The position numbers were made by a program, and so were the translations under genes. Below, one piece after another: positions 25,466 to 35,666 of a DNA stretch of 64,000 nt (its first letter is position 1; each line of letters begins with the position of its first letter). Source of the DNA: Enterobacter chengduensis (lineage in GTDB: Bacteria > Pseudomonadota > Gammaproteobacteria > Enterobacterales > Enterobacteriaceae); the NCBI RefSeq assembly GCF_001984825.2, contig NZ_CP043318.1:62001-126000 (forward strand), given 5' to 3'. The notes under the pieces were generated by a model, which saw only the letters and a list, made by a program, of their open reading frames with translations, ran no database searches and was not told the origin of the DNA.

Positions 25466-26638
25466 TTACTTTTGGGGGTATAGTTTGTCGGCATAAAATT
25501 GAAGCATGCGGGCCCTGCCGTCAAGATACTGAGCATGGTTATAGATACCACGAATGCTATTCTTATCCACATGGGCAAGCTGCGTTTCGATCCATGCACT
25601 ATCGAAGCCCTCTTCATGCAGTATCGTTGACATTGTGTGTCTGAAACCATGTCCAGTGGCTCTCCCTTTATAGCCCAACAGCTCAATCACTTGGTTGACG
25701 CTTTCCTTACTTATAGGCTTTTTACGGTTATTACGTCCAATAAAAATGTAGGGATAGTGACCAGTGATGGGTTTTAGCTGTTGAAACAAATCTATTACCT
25801 GTACTGAAAGCGGTACTAAATGAGGTCGGCGCATCTTCATTCGTTCTGCTGGTATCTCCCATACCCTCTTATCAAAATCTATTTCACACCATGTAGCAAA
25901 ACGCATTTCTTGTGTCCTAACACCGGTAAGCATGACAATTTTTGTCGCGTTTTTAGTAATGATGCTTCCAGTGTACGCCTCTAAATCCTGAACAAAATGA
26001 GGCAGTTCTTCTGCAGATAGGAACGGGTGGTGTTTTTGCTTGGGAACGGCCAATGCGATAGCCAAATCAGGTGCAGGATTGTATTCAGCACGCCCTGTTA
26101 TGATGGCATAGCGAAACACCTCTCCACACCTCTGTCGCACCTTTCTAGTTTTCTCTAAGGCCCCACGTTTTTCAATGCGTCGCAGCACTTCAAGCAACTC
26201 TAGTGGCTTAATCTCACCAATAGGTCGTTTACCAATGAAAGGGAAAACATCCTGCTCAAATGTTTTGATGATTTCCTCACGATAAGCAACTGTCCAACGA
26301 TCGGCTTTAGTTGAGTGCCACTCACGGCTTACTGATTCGAAAGAGTTTTCTGTTGATAGCTTTTGAGCGAGTTTAAATGCCTTGCGTTCCTCTACTGGGT
26401 CAATGCCATTAGCAACTTGCTTACGGGCGGTGTCACGCTTCTCACGTGCTTCTGCAAGGCTCACCAAATCGTAGCTACCAAATGACATTAACCGCGCTTT
26501 CCCGGCAAAGCGGAAACGAAAACGCCAGCCCTTCGATCCATCAGGATTGATAAGCAATGACAGGCCTTGCCCGTCGTTCAATGTGTATGGCTTGTCTTGG
26601 GGCTTTGCTCGTTTGATTTGTATATCTGTAAGTGCCAT
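25466..26638 (-). CDS. int: P4-family tyrosine integrase
   Basis: 390 residues from the ATG at 26638, giving the standard P4-integrase start MALTDIQIKRAKPQDKPYTL; an upstream in-frame start would add 14 residues read from the arm-site region. Catalytic motifs: GVRTQEMRFATW (Arg I), HGFRHTMSTIL (His-x-x-Arg), LAHVDKNSIRGIYNHAQY (His and the Tyr nucleophile). It lies next to selC, with arm sites overlapping and upstream of its start, consistent with integration into the tRNA-Sec gene. Confidence 0.95.
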   Translation of the reverse strand: MALTDIQIKRAKPQDKPYTLNDGQGLSLLINPDGSKGWRFRFRFAGKARLMSFGSYDLVSLAEAREKRDTARKQVANGIDPVEERKAFKLAQKLSTENSFESVSREWHSTKADRWTVAYREEIIKTFEQDVFPFIGKRPIGEIKPLELLEVLRRIEKRGALEKTRKVRQRCGEVFRYAIITGRAEYNPAPDLAIALAVPKQKHHPFLSAEELPHFVQDLEAYTGSIITKNATKIVMLTGVRTQEMRFATWCEIDFDKRVWEIPAERMKMRRPHLVPLSVQVIDLFQQLKPITGHYPYIFIGRNNRKKPISKESVNQVIELLGYKGRATGHGFRHTMSTILHEEGFDSAWIETQLAHVDKNSIRGIYNHAQYLDGRARMLQFYADKLYPQK

Positions 26639-26688
26639 GTGTATAAGCCAAAATGTGTATAAAAAATCTATACACATCACTATACATA
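26638..26688. repeat. Integrase arm-type sites, right end
   Basis: TGTGTATA at 26638 and 26654 and, in the other orientation, TATACACA at 26669 and TATACATA at 26681. The last pair repeats the left-end pair at 13991-14010 with identical 12-base pitch. They overlap the int promoter region, so the integrase may regulate its own gene. Confidence 0.65.
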
Positions 26689-26797
26689 TTTTTCATGGAT
26701 TCAGGGAGATCTTGTCGGATTACTACGGATGATTAACCCAAGATTATTATTGAAAATAAAGGGTTTTTAATACTTTCTCGGATAGGTGAGGAAGAGC

Positions 26798-26819
26798 TTT
26801 GGCGGAAGATCACAGGAGT
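26798..26819. mobile_element. Right attachment site of the satellite (within selC)
   Basis: TTTGGCGGAAGATCACAGGAGT covers the CCA end and T-arm of selC and is repeated, minus one A, at 13912-13932. Confidence 0.85.
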
Positions 26820-26894
26820 CGAACCTGCCCGGGAACGCTGGCGTCCCCAACTGGATTTGAAGTCCAGCCACCTCACCGGAGATGACGATCTTCC
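26800..26894 (-). tRNA. selC: tRNA-Sec (anticodon UCA)
   Basis: 95 nt, the length typical of bacterial selenocysteine tRNA. It starts GGAAGATCGTCATCTCCGG, has the anticodon loop ACTTCAAAT, a long variable arm, and ends CTCCTGTGATCTTCCGCCA with encoded CCA. It closely matches E. coli selC. The 3' end is intact after integration of the satellite. Confidence 0.98.
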
Positions 26895-27185
26895 GCGCCT
26901 CGATTGCTACATGGAGGCGGGGCGCATTATAGCTACTTTCAGGCATTTACCACATACCCCGACACACTTTTTTCACCCCTCTTTTGACCTGTACCCCCCT
27001 GTTTCAGTTAATTCTTAAGAAAATCCTCAGGTTAGCATTTCGTGCTCATCAACTTTTATCCCGATCACAAAAAACAAGAAACGTAATGTTCTAACCAGAA
27101 AACGCAATACCCGCTCATGAAACAATGGTTTAAAACCAATGCAACCGGTCTCAGCGCCCCCTACCGCGTGAAGGATGAATAAAAT

Positions 27186-28577
27186 ATGAGCGAAGTACTA
27201 TCAGTAAAAGAGAAGATTGGCTACGGCATGGGAGACGCCGCCAGCCACATCATTTTTGATAACGTCATGTTGTATATGATGTTTTTCTACACCGATATTT
27301 TCGGTATTCCCGCCGGGTTTGTCGGCACCATGTTCCTGCTGGCCCGTGCGCTGGATGCAATCTCAGACCCGTGCATGGGGCTGATTGCCGACCGCACCCG
27401 CAGCCGCTGGGGCAAGTTCCGCCCGTGGATTTTGTTCGGCGCCATCCCGTTCGGCATCGTCTGCGTGCTGGCCTACACCACGCCGGACCTCAGCCTCAAC
27501 GGCAAAATGGTTTACGCCGCTATTACCTACACCCTGCTGACCCTGCTCTACACCGTGGTCAACATCCCGTACTGCGCATTGGGCGGGGTGATCACCAACG
27601 ACCCGACGCAGCGTATCTCCCTGCAATCCTGGCGCTTCGTGCTGGCGACGGCGGGCGGCATGCTTTCCACGGTGCTGATGATGCCGCTGGTGAACCTGAT
27701 TGGCGGCGACGATAAGGCGTTCGGCTTCCAGGGCGGCATCGCCGTCCTGTCGGTGGTCGCGTTCCTGATGCTGGCGTTCTGCTTCTTTACCACCAAAGAG
27801 CGCATCCAGGTGCCGCCGAGCACCACTTCGATGCGGGAAGATCTACGCGACATCTGGCACAACGACCAGTGGCGCATCGTTGGCGTACTCACCATCCTCA
27901 ACATCCTCGCCGTCTGCGTGCGCGGTGGCGCAATGATGTACTACTGCACCTGGATCATGGGCTCGCCGGAGGTGTTCGTCGCGTTCCTCACCACCTATTG
28001 CGTCGGCAACCTGATCGGCTCCGCGCTGGCGAAACCGCTCACCGACTGGAAGTGTAAGGTCAGCATCTTCTGGTGGACCAACGCCGCGCTGGCGGTGGTG
28101 AGCGTGGCGATGTTCTTCGTGCCGATGCACGCCACGGTGCTGATGTTCGCCTTTATCTTCGTTATCGGCGTGCTGCACCAGCTGGTGACGCCGATCCAGT
28201 GGGTAATGATGTCCGATACCGTCGACTACGGCGAATGGACCAACGGCAAGCGCCTGACCGGGATCAGCTTTGCGGGCACGCTGTTCGTGCTGAAGCTTGG
28301 CCTGGCGCTGGGCGGGGCGATGATCGGCTGGATGCTGGCTGGCGGCGGCTACGACGCGGCAGCCAAAACCCAGAACAGCGCGACCATCAGCATCATTATC
28401 GGCCTGTTTACCCTGGCCCCGGCGGTCTGCTACGTGCTTAGCGCCATTATCGCCAAACGCTACTACACGCTGAAAACCCCTTTCCTGACCAAAATCCTGG
28501 GCGAGCTGGCGCAGGGCGCGCGCCGCAATCAGCAGGAGTTTGAAAACCTGCCGGTCAGCAAAGAATTACAGAACTAA
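27186..28577 (+). CDS. yicJ: GPH-family glycoside/xyloside cation symporter YicJ
   Basis: 463 residues, nearly the same as E. coli YicJ (460). The start VLSVKEKIGYGMGDAASHII and SDTVDYGEWTNGKRLTGISF are characteristic of the glycoside-pentoside-hexuronide cation symporters; 12 membrane segments are apparent. It probably imports alpha-xylosides such as isoprimeverose. It is 12 bases upstream of yicI, forming an operon. Confidence 0.95.
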   Translation: MSEVLSVKEKIGYGMGDAASHIIFDNVMLYMMFFYTDIFGIPAGFVGTMFLLARALDAISDPCMGLIADRTRSRWGKFRPWILFGAIPFGIVCVLAYTTPDLSLNGKMVYAAITYTLLTLLYTVVNIPYCALGGVITNDPTQRISLQSWRFVLATAGGMLSTVLMMPLVNLIGGDDKAFGFQGGIAVLSVVAFLMLAFCFFTTKERIQVPPSTTSMREDLRDIWHNDQWRIVGVLTILNILAVCVRGGAMMYYCTWIMGSPEVFVAFLTTYCVGNLIGSALAKPLTDWKCKVSIFWWTNAALAVVSVAMFFVPMHATVLMFAFIFVIGVLHQLVTPIQWVMMSDTVDYGEWTNGKRLTGISFAGTLFVLKLGLALGGAMIGWMLAGGGYDAAAKTQNSATISIIIGLFTLAPAVCYVLSAIIAKRYYTLKTPFLTKILGELAQGARRNQQEFENLPVSKELQN

Positions 28578-28589
28578 GAGGACGAAAGC

Positions 28590-30908
28590 ATGAAAATCAG
28601 TGATGGAAACTGGCTTATTCAACCGGGCCTGAACGTAACCTATCCGGTTCAGGTGTTTGACGTGGAGCAGCAGGGAAATGACCTGGTGGTGTTTGTTGCC
28701 CCGCGCGACGTGCGCGAGCGCACCTGGCAGCTCGACACGCTCATGTTCACGGTGCGCCTGTTTGCCCCGCAGGAGGGGATTGTCGGGGTGCGCATCGAGC
28801 ACTTCCAGGGCGCGCTGAATAACGGCCCGCACTATCCGCTGAACGTGCAGAAAGACGTGAAGGTCGAGATTGAAAACAACGCCGAATTTGCCGAGCTGAA
28901 AAGCGGCAGCGTCAGCGTGCGCGTCACCAAAGGCGAGTTCTGGGCGCTGGACTTCCTGCGCAACGGCCAGCGCATTACCGGCAGCCAGCTGAAAAACAAC
29001 GGCTACGTGCAGGATACCAACACCGACCGCAACTATGTGTTTGAACGTCTTGACCTCGGCGTGGGCGAAACGGTCTACGGCCTGGGCGAGCGTTTCACCG
29101 CCCTGGTGCGCAACGGCCAGACGGTCGAAACGTGGAACCGCGACGGCGGCACCAGCACCGAGCAGTCTTACAAAAACATCCCGTTCTACCTGACCAACCG
29201 CGGCTACGGCGTGCTGGTCAACCATCCGGAAAACGTCTCGTTCGAAGTGGGGTCCGAGAAAGTCTCCAAAGTGCAGTTCAGCGTCGAGGGGGAGTACCTG
29301 GAGTACTTCGTGATCGACGGCCCGACGCCGAAAGAGGTGCTCAACCGCTATACGCGGTTTACCGGACGTCCGGCGCTGCCGCCCGCGTGGTCGTTCGGCC
29401 TGTGGCTCACCACCTCGTTCACCACCAACTACGATGAAGCGACGGTTAACAGCTTTATCGACGGCATGGCCGAGCGCGATCTGCCGCTGCACGTCTTCCA
29501 CTTCGACTGCTTCTGGATGAAGGCCTTCCAGTGGTGTGATTTTGAGTGGGACCCGGTGACCTTCCCGGATCCGGAAGGAATGATCCGCCGCCTGAAGGAG
29601 AAAGGGCTGAAGGTCTGCGTGTGGATTAACCCGTACATCGGCCAGAAGTCGCCGGTATTCCAGGAGCTGAAAGAGAAGGGCTACCTGCTCAAGCGCCCGG
29701 ACGGCTCTCTGTGGCAGTGGGACAAGTGGCAGCCGGGGCTGGCAATTTATGACTTCACAAACCCGGAAGCGTGCCGGTGGTATGCCGACAAGCTGAAAGG
29801 CCTGGTGGACATGGGCGTCGACTGCTTTAAGACCGACTTTGGCGAGCGCATCCCGACGGACGTGCAGTGGTTTGACGGATCCGATCCGCAGAAGATGCAC
29901 AACCACTACGCCTACATCTATAACGAGCTGGTGTGGAACGTGCTGAAAGAGACGGTGGGCGAAGAAGAGGCGGTGCTGTTTGCCCGCTCGGCGTCCGTGG
30001 GCGCGCAGCAGTTCCCGGTGCACTGGGGCGGCGACTGCTACGCCAACTACGAGTCGATGGCCGAAAGCCTGCGCGGCGGGCTGTCGATTGGCCTCTCCGG
30101 ATTCGGATTCTGGAGCCACGATATCGGTGGATTCGAAAACACCGCCCCGGCGCACGTTTACAAGCGCTGGTGCGCGTTCGGGCTTTTATCCAGCCATAGC
30201 CGCCTGCACGGCAGTAAATCCTACCGCGTGCCGTGGGCGTACGATGACGAGTCCTGCGACGTGGTGCGCCACTTTACGCAGCTGAAGTGCCGGATGATGC
30301 CGTATCTGTACCGTCAGGCGGCGCTGGCGCGCGAGTGCGGTACGCCGATGCTGCGGGCGATGATGCTGGAGTTCCCGGACGATCCGGCGTGCGATTATCT
30401 CGACCGCCAGTACATGCTGGGGGATGCGGTGATGGTCGCGCCGGTGTTCTCCGAGGCGGGCGACGTGCAGTTCTGGCTGCCGGAAGGCCGCTGGACGCAC
30501 CTGTGGCATAACGACGAAATCCAGGGCAGCCGCTGGCATAAGCAACAGCATGATTTCCGGAGCCTGCCGGTCTATGTGCGCGATAACACCCTGCTTGCGC
30601 TGGGCAATAACAGCCAGAAACCAGACTATGCTTGGAACGAGGGCACGGCCTTCCAGCTGTTTAAACTTGAGGATGGCGCAACGGCGGTGAGCGAGGTGCC
30701 TGCGGCGGACGGTTCAGTGGCGTTTACGCTGAAGGCGTCGCGTCAGGGCGACGTTGTGACCCTGACCGGCGCGGGCGAGGCGCGAAACTGGTCGGTGTGC
30801 TTGCGCAACGTGCAGAAGGTGAGCGGCGTGAAAGGCGGTTCACACGCGGGCAGCGAGTGGGGCGTGGTGGTGAAAGCGGAGGGGAATGAGGTGGTGGTTC
30901 ACTTCTGA
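28590..30908 (+). CDS. yicI: Alpha-xylosidase YicI (glycoside hydrolase family 31)
   Basis: 772 residues, identical in length to E. coli YicI. The nucleophile motif [11 protein letters not shown] and the acid/base region [20 protein letters not shown] are present, as is [12 protein letters not shown]. The enzyme releases alpha-xylose from xyloglucan-derived oligosaccharides in the cytoplasm after import by YicJ. Confidence 0.97.
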   Translation: MKISDGNWLIQPGLNVTYPVQVFDVEQQGNDLVVFVAPRDVRERTWQLDTLMFTVRLFAPQEGIVGVRIEHFQGALNNGPHYPLNVQKDVKVEIENNAEFAELKSGSVSVRVTKGEFWALDFLRNGQRITGSQLKNNGYVQDTNTDRNYVFERLDLGVGETVYGLGERFTALVRNGQTVETWNRDGGTSTEQSYKNIPFYLTNRGYGVLVNHPENVSFEVGSEKVSKVQFSVEGEYLEYFVIDGPTPKEVLNRYTRFTGRPALPPAWSFGLWLTTSFTTNYDEATVNSFIDGMAERDLPLHVFHFDCFWMKAFQWCDFEWDPVTFPDPEGMIRRLKEKGLKVCVWINPYIGQKSPVFQELKEKGYLLKRPDGSLWQWDKWQPGLAIYDFTNPEACRWYADKLKGLVDMGVDCFKTDFGERIPTDVQWFDGSDPQKMHNHYAYIYNELVWNVLKETVGEEEAVLFARSASVGAQQFPVHWGGDCYANYESMAESLRGGLSIGLSGFGFWSHDIGGFENTAPAHVYKRWCAFGLLSSHSRLHGSKSYRVPWAYDDESCDVVRHFTQLKCRMMPYLYRQAALARECGTPMLRAMMLEFPDDPACDYLDRQYMLGDAVMVAPVFSEAGDVQFWLPEGRWTHLWHNDEIQGSRWHKQQHDFRSLPVYVRDNTLLALGNNSQKPDYAWNEGTAFQLFKLEDGATAVSEVPAADGSVAFTLKASRQGDVVTLTGAGEARNWSVCLRNVQKVSGVKGGSHAGSEWGVVVKAEGNEVVVHF

Positions 30909-30915
30909 GCTTGAA

Positions 30916-31030
30916 AAATGCCCGGTGGCGCTTCGCTTACCGGGCCTACGGTAATTAGTCGGTCTGTCTTCTACGGGGAGAGGGAACCAAAACCTCGTAG
31001 GCCGGGTAAGGCGAAGCCGCCACCCGGCTT
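30916..31030. repeat. Pair of REP elements (BIME)
   Basis: TGCCCGGTGGCGCTTCGCTT ... CCGGGCCTACGG and, about 70 bases on, GTAGGCCGGGTAAGGCGAAG ... CCACCCGGC in opposite orientation, between convergent yicI and yicH. Confidence 0.8.
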
Positions 31031-31031
31031 T

Positions 31032-32726
31032 TTACTGTGCCGGCGCCATCGCCGACACCACCCCGCCCGTCATGGTCTGCTCTACCTGCTGTTTATCCAT
31101 ATTCACCGCGCTCAGCTTGCCGTTTACCGTCGGCTTCAGCGGTGCATTCGCCTGCATGCTGCCGCTGGCGGTGAGCTGAATATTGCCATCGCCCGTCACC
31201 GGTAGCGATGGCCAGCCCCACTGCTGCAGCACGTTGAGCGGCACGCCGCGCCCGTTCAGGCTTACGGTGGTTTGCCGCTGCGGCAGCTGCGAAACCGTCG
31301 CCGTCGCTTCCAGAATGCCTTTTTCGGTAAACGCGCTCAGGTCAGTAATATTCACCGTGGCAGCGTTGGCATTCAGCGCCAGCGACGGACGGCGCACGTC
31401 CACGCGGTTGAAGGTTGCCGCCGCGCCGTTCAGGGTTGCGCTGCCGCCCCACACGCCCCACTGGCGATCTTTCGCCAGCTGCAGGTTAGCGCCGTAGCCG
31501 TCCAGGGAGGTGATCTGCCACGGGAAGGCGGGATCGATGTCGATGACCAAGTTGCGGCTCAGGCCAAATTTTTGCAGCGTAACGCTGTTCAGCCATTCCG
31601 GCAGCGGCTCCATCCACAGCGTTTTCCAGTTCTGCGGCAGGGTGTACTCCAGACCGGCGATGGCGACATCGTCCAGCACCAGCGCTTTACCGTCGCGCAG
31701 CCAGTTACCGGAGGTGCGCACCATGCCGCCCTCCCAGCGGGAGGTGAACTGGCGCAGCGCCATACCCTGCGGGGAAAACTCCGCGTTCAGGATCGGGTCA
31801 AACAGATGCAGCGAGCCGTAGATAAACTCGCTGGCGTTCATGGACAGGCGACCCTCCTGGCTCTGCCAGTCGCCTTTGCTCAGCGTCAGGTTGCGCAGGC
31901 TTAAATCAAGATCGGTCACCGCCCAGTCCGGCCCCTGCAGCCGGGCGTCGGTCACGTCCAGACGGCCTATTTGCAGTGAAGGAAGGGTGGCCAGCGGCGC
32001 AAAGAAGTCTCTCAGGGTTTTATCGCTCTGCAGGCGAATCTCGTTCAGGCGCATCGTGTCGATAATCCAGCTTCCGTCGGCGTTGCGCAGGGCGGAGCCG
32101 GTGAGTGAGCCGCGAGCCATATCGGCACCGATGGTGTTAAGCACCACTTCCTTGCCGTTCAGCTGGCCCTCGATCAGCACGTTGGTGGCCGGTACGCCGT
32201 TGAGGGTCAGCGAGCCTGCGCTCATCTGAATCTGCGCGCTTTTCCCCAGTACGTTGCCTGCTTCCGGCTGCCATGGGCTGACGCCGCCCGTCACCTTCTG
32301 CGCGCTCAGGTCCCATTCGGTATTCGGGCTGTTAAAGGCCATGTTGTTCAGCTGCAGGCGATCCGCCAGGAAAGGCAGCGGCGCGGTCTGTGGGGAGAGA
32401 TTCAGCGTGCCGTCGAACAGGGTAATGGTGTCCATGTGCAGCGGGTCGGTTATCTGACGGCTGCTCAGGCCAATATCGACTTTTTTGGCTACCAGCGTGG
32501 CGGGTTTACCGTCCCGACCAAAGGTGACGTTTTCCAGAATGATGTGGGAAGGCGACGAAAAGCGGTGATTCATCTTGTCGAAACTGAGTTCGTAGTCGGT
32601 ATTCACCGTTACCCAGCTGCTGACCTGAGACGCGCCCCAGCGGGTCTGGAGCAGAATGTAGAACGCCAGCAACACAATGAGCAGGGCTACCAGAAGATAG
32701 ACGAGCAGCTTTCCAATAAATTTCAT
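31032..32726 (-). CDS. yicH: AsmA-family protein YicH
   Basis: 564 residues from the ATG at 32726, which gives the N-terminal anchor MKFIGKLLVYLLVALLIVLL; an upstream start adds eight non-conserved residues. The rest is a long beta-rich AsmA-like domain in the periplasm (DKMNHRFSSPSHIILENVTF; IGRLDVTDARLQGPDWAVTD). AsmA-like proteins are linked to lipid transport between membranes; the specific role of YicH is not established. Confidence 0.93.
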   Translation of the reverse strand: MKFIGKLLVYLLVALLIVLLAFYILLQTRWGASQVSSWVTVNTDYELSFDKMNHRFSSPSHIILENVTFGRDGKPATLVAKKVDIGLSSRQITDPLHMDTITLFDGTLNLSPQTAPLPFLADRLQLNNMAFNSPNTEWDLSAQKVTGGVSPWQPEAGNVLGKSAQIQMSAGSLTLNGVPATNVLIEGQLNGKEVVLNTIGADMARGSLTGSALRNADGSWIIDTMRLNEIRLQSDKTLRDFFAPLATLPSLQIGRLDVTDARLQGPDWAVTDLDLSLRNLTLSKGDWQSQEGRLSMNASEFIYGSLHLFDPILNAEFSPQGMALRQFTSRWEGGMVRTSGNWLRDGKALVLDDVAIAGLEYTLPQNWKTLWMEPLPEWLNSVTLQKFGLSRNLVIDIDPAFPWQITSLDGYGANLQLAKDRQWGVWGGSATLNGAAATFNRVDVRRPSLALNANAATVNITDLSAFTEKGILEATATVSQLPQRQTTVSLNGRGVPLNVLQQWGWPSLPVTGDGNIQLTASGSMQANAPLKPTVNGKLSAVNMDKQQVEQTMTGGVVSAMAPAQ

Positions 32727-32811
32727 GGTCTTCCATCCCGCAAAACGCACATAAGGGAGTTATGCACGATTTATGCGCAATCCTCAAGGCGGGAATGGTG
32801 TAATTAGATGT

Positions 32812-32838
32812 CACGGCAGGCATTGACTGCCTGCCGTG
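32812..32838. terminator. Hairpin after xanP
   Basis: CACGGCAGGCA-TTGAC-TGCCTGCCGTG, perfect 11-base arms, just beyond the xanP stop codon; no strong T run, so termination is inferred. Confidence 0.6.
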
Positions 32839-32845
32839 AAGGGGA

Positions 32846-34237
32846 TCAGTTCTTTTCAGGCGGGAAAACGAGGTTCAGCACGATAGCGGTAATACCGCCT
32901 GCGGCAATGCCGGAAGAGAGCAGGTTTTTCACCCAGTCCGGCGCAAACTGCAGGATCAGCGGCTGCTGGGAAACGCCCAGCCCCACGGCCAGCGACAGCG
33001 CGATAATCATGATCGCGCGGCGGTTCAGCGGCTCGCGGGAAACGATACGCACGCCGGAGGCCGCGATAGTCCCGAACATGACCAGGGTTGCGCCGCCTAA
33101 CACCGGCTCAGGGATGTGCTGAACAAAGCCGCTCACCGCCGGGAAGAGGCCGAGGACGATCAGCATCAGCGCCACCACAAAACCGACGTAGCGGCTGGCG
33201 ACGCCGGTCAGCTGGATCACGCCGTTGTTCTGGCCGAAGCAGGAGTTCGGGAAGGTATTGAATACCGCAGAAACAAACGAGTTCAGGCCGTTCGCCAGCA
33301 CGCCGCCTTTCAGGCGCTTCATGTACAGCGGGCCGGAAACGGGCTGCTCGGAGACGTCCGAGGTGGCGGTGATATCGCCGATGGTTTCGAGAGAGGTGAT
33401 CATAAAGACCAGCATCAGCGGCAGGAGCAGGCCCCAGTCAATGCCCAGACCGTAGTACAGCGGCGTGGGGACGGTAATAAGCGCGCTGTTGGTCGGCGCG
33501 GTGTTCTCCGGCAGCATGCCCAGCGCCCACGCCAGCAGGTAGCCCGCCGCCATGGCGATCACCAGCGAGGCCACGCGCAGGTAAGGGTTACGCTGGCGGT
33601 TAAGCAGAATAATGATCGCCAGCACCACGCCCGCCAGCAGCAGGTTTTTCGGCGCGCCGAAGGTGTGGTCGCTCATGGCGGCATAGCCGCCGCCGATGGA
33701 GGTGAGGCCCACCTGGATCAGCGACAGGCCGATAATCATCACCACCACGCCGGAAACCAGCGGGGTGATGACGCGGCGCGCCAGATGCAGGACGCGGGAG
33801 ATGACCATCTCCGTGCAGCTGGCCAGCATCAGCGTGCCGAACAGCGCCGCCATCATGGTTGGGACATCCGCACCGCCGGTTTTCAGCGCCGTACCGCCCA
33901 TGATCAGCGGTGCCACGAAGTTAAAGCTGGTCCCCTGAATCGACAATAATCCCGACCCCACCGGACCCCACGCTTTAATTTGAATAATCGAGGCCACGCC
34001 GGAGGCGAAGAGGGACATGCTGATGATGTGCTGCGTGTCCTGCGCCGGTAAGCCGAGCGCCTGGCAGATCAGCAGCGCCGGGGTGATCACCGCGACAAAC
34101 ATCGCCAGAAGGTGCTGGCAGGCGGCGAAAAGCGTCTGCGGCAGCGGCGGGCGATCCTCAAGGCGGTAGATCAGTTCGCTATTTTGCTTCTGCGCAATCG
34201 GTTGCGCATCTGGCGACTCTATGGTGTTAACGGACAT
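32846..34237 (-). CDS. xanP: Xanthine:proton symporter XanP
   Basis: 463 residues from the ATG at 34237, equal to E. coli XanP. It is a NAT/NCS2 permease with the QH pair ([16 protein letters not shown]) in TM1 and the family signature [20 protein letters not shown] near residue 325. It imports xanthine with protons. Divergent from gltS; a PurR-like box lies between them. Confidence 0.97.
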   Translation of the reverse strand: MSVNTIESPDAQPIAQKQNSELIYRLEDRPPLPQTLFAACQHLLAMFVAVITPALLICQALGLPAQDTQHIISMSLFASGVASIIQIKAWGPVGSGLLSIQGTSFNFVAPLIMGGTALKTGGADVPTMMAALFGTLMLASCTEMVISRVLHLARRVITPLVSGVVVMIIGLSLIQVGLTSIGGGYAAMSDHTFGAPKNLLLAGVVLAIIILLNRQRNPYLRVASLVIAMAAGYLLAWALGMLPENTAPTNSALITVPTPLYYGLGIDWGLLLPLMLVFMITSLETIGDITATSDVSEQPVSGPLYMKRLKGGVLANGLNSFVSAVFNTFPNSCFGQNNGVIQLTGVASRYVGFVVALMLIVLGLFPAVSGFVQHIPEPVLGGATLVMFGTIAASGVRIVSREPLNRRAIMIIALSLAVGLGVSQQPLILQFAPDWVKNLLSSGIAAGGITAIVLNLVFPPEKN

Positions 34238-34289
34238 CGGCGGCAATCCCACGGTGGAAAAGCGGGCATTTTATCTGACCACCTGGTAA

Positions 34290-34305
34290 AAGCAAACGAT
34301 TGCCA
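34290..34305. promoter_or_regulatory. Candidate PurR operator upstream of xanP
   Basis: AAGCAAACGATTGCCA fits the PurR consensus ANGCAANCGNTTNCNT at every fixed position except the last base. It is 53 bases from the xanP start codon. Regulation is inferred. Confidence 0.55.
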
Positions 34306-34462
34306 GCAAAAAAAGGGAAGAAAATCTGCCGCTGTGAGCAGGTTTTCTACAACGCCTCGGAAAAAAAAATTACACTTTTTCGCGCCGGGGCTCATGAAGA
34401 GCACAAACCGGCCCAGGATAACGCCGCGTGTGTATGGAACACGCGCAAAACAGGAGCCTTCT

Positions 34463-35665
34463 ATGATTCATCTCGATACGTTGTCGACCCTTGTTGCCGC
34501 AACGCTGGTCTTACTGCTTGGCCGTAAGCTGGTACACAGCGTTTCCCTTCTTAAGAAATACACTATTCCTGAACCTGTCGCCGGCGGCCTGCTGGTGGCG
34601 CTGGCCCTGCTTATACTGAAAAAAAGCATGGGCTGGGAAATCGATTTTGATATGTCCCTGAAAGATCCGCTCATGCTGGCCTTCTTTGCCACCATCGGCC
34701 TGAACGCCAACCTGGCGAGCCTGCGTGCGGGCGGTAAGGTACTCGGGGTATTCCTGATTGTGGTGGTGGGGCTGCTGCTGATGCAAAACGCGATTGGCAT
34801 CGGCATGGCAACGCTGCTGGGGCTGGATCCGCTGATGGGTCTGCTGGCGGGGTCAATTACCCTTTCGGGTGGTCACGGTACCGGCGCGGCGTGGAGCAAG
34901 CTGTTTATTGAGCGTTACGGCTTTGAAAACGCAACGGAAGTGGCGATGGCGTGCGCCACCTTTGGCCTGGTGCTGGGCGGCCTGATTGGCGGCCCGGTGG
35001 CCCGTTATCTGGTCAAACACTCCACCACGCCGGACGGCAGGCCGGACGATGAGCTGGTGCCGACCGCGTTTGAAAAGCCGGACGTCGGGCGCAGCATTAC
35101 CTCCCTGGTATTGATTGAAACCATTGCGATGATCGCCATTTGCCTGACCGTGGGTAAAGTGGTTGCGCAATGGCTGGCAGGGTCCGCGTTTGAGCTACCG
35201 ACCTTTGTCTGCGTGCTGTTTATCGGGGTCATTCTAAGCAACGGTCTGGCGCTGATGGGCTTCTACCGCGTGTTTGAGCGAGCGGTGTCGGTGCTCGGCA
35301 ACGTCTGTCTGTCGCTGTTCCTGGCGATGGCGCTGATGAGCCTCAAACTATGGGAGCTGGCCTCGCTGGCGCTGCCGATGGTGGCGATTCTGGCGGTGCA
35401 GACCCTGTTTATGGCGCTGTACGCCATGTTCGTAACCTGGCGCATGATGGGCAAAAACTATGATGCGGCGGTGCTGGCGGCGGGTCACTGCGGGTTTGGC
35501 CTGGGGGCAACGCCAACGGCTATTGCCAACATGCAGGCGATCACCGAACGGTTCGGGCCGTCGCACATGGCGTTCCTGGTGGTGCCGATGGTCGGAGCGT
35601 TCTTTATTGATATCGTCAACGCGCTGGTGATCAAGCTTTACCTGATGCTGCCGATGTTCGCCTGA
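34463..35665 (+). CDS. gltS: Sodium/glutamate symporter GltS
   Basis: 400 residues from the ATG at 34463 (AGGAGC upstream), matching E. coli GltS (401). The start IHLDTLSTLVAATLVLLLGR and the two inverted-repeat halves with GGHGTGAAW and GHCGFGLGATPTAIAN are diagnostic of the ESS family. The open frame reaches much further upstream but that part lacks similarity and overlaps xanP. Confidence 0.96.
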   Translation: MIHLDTLSTLVAATLVLLLGRKLVHSVSLLKKYTIPEPVAGGLLVALALLILKKSMGWEIDFDMSLKDPLMLAFFATIGLNANLASLRAGGKVLGVFLIVVVGLLLMQNAIGIGMATLLGLDPLMGLLAGSITLSGGHGTGAAWSKLFIERYGFENATEVAMACATFGLVLGGLIGGPVARYLVKHSTTPDGRPDDELVPTAFEKPDVGRSITSLVLIETIAMIAICLTVGKVVAQWLAGSAFELPTFVCVLFIGVILSNGLALMGFYRVFERAVSVLGNVCLSLFLAMALMSLKLWELASLALPMVAILAVQTLFMALYAMFVTWRMMGKNYDAAVLAAGHCGFGLGATPTAIANMQAITERFGPSHMAFLVVPMVGAFFIDIVNALVIKLYLMLPMFA

Positions 35666-35666
35666 A

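Larger units (their letters stand above)
13912..26819. mobile_element. P4-type phage satellite integrated in selC, about 12.9 kb
   Basis: The element is bounded by the two selC 3'-end repeats. It carries, from left, arm sites and iterons, AbiH, the P4 alpha operon on the minus strand, an AlpA/Vis-like gene, the late operon on the plus strand, a cos-like region, helicase cargo and a P4-family integrase. Gene content and order follow the P4 satellite plan. No capsid or tail genes are present, so it would need a P2-like helper phage, which is absent from the window. Confidence 0.9.

Noticed and set aside
28566..30155. Very long open frame antisense to yicI
   Set aside because: Typical shadow frame of a GC-rich gene; composition is His/Ala/Val/Arg-rich with no domain.
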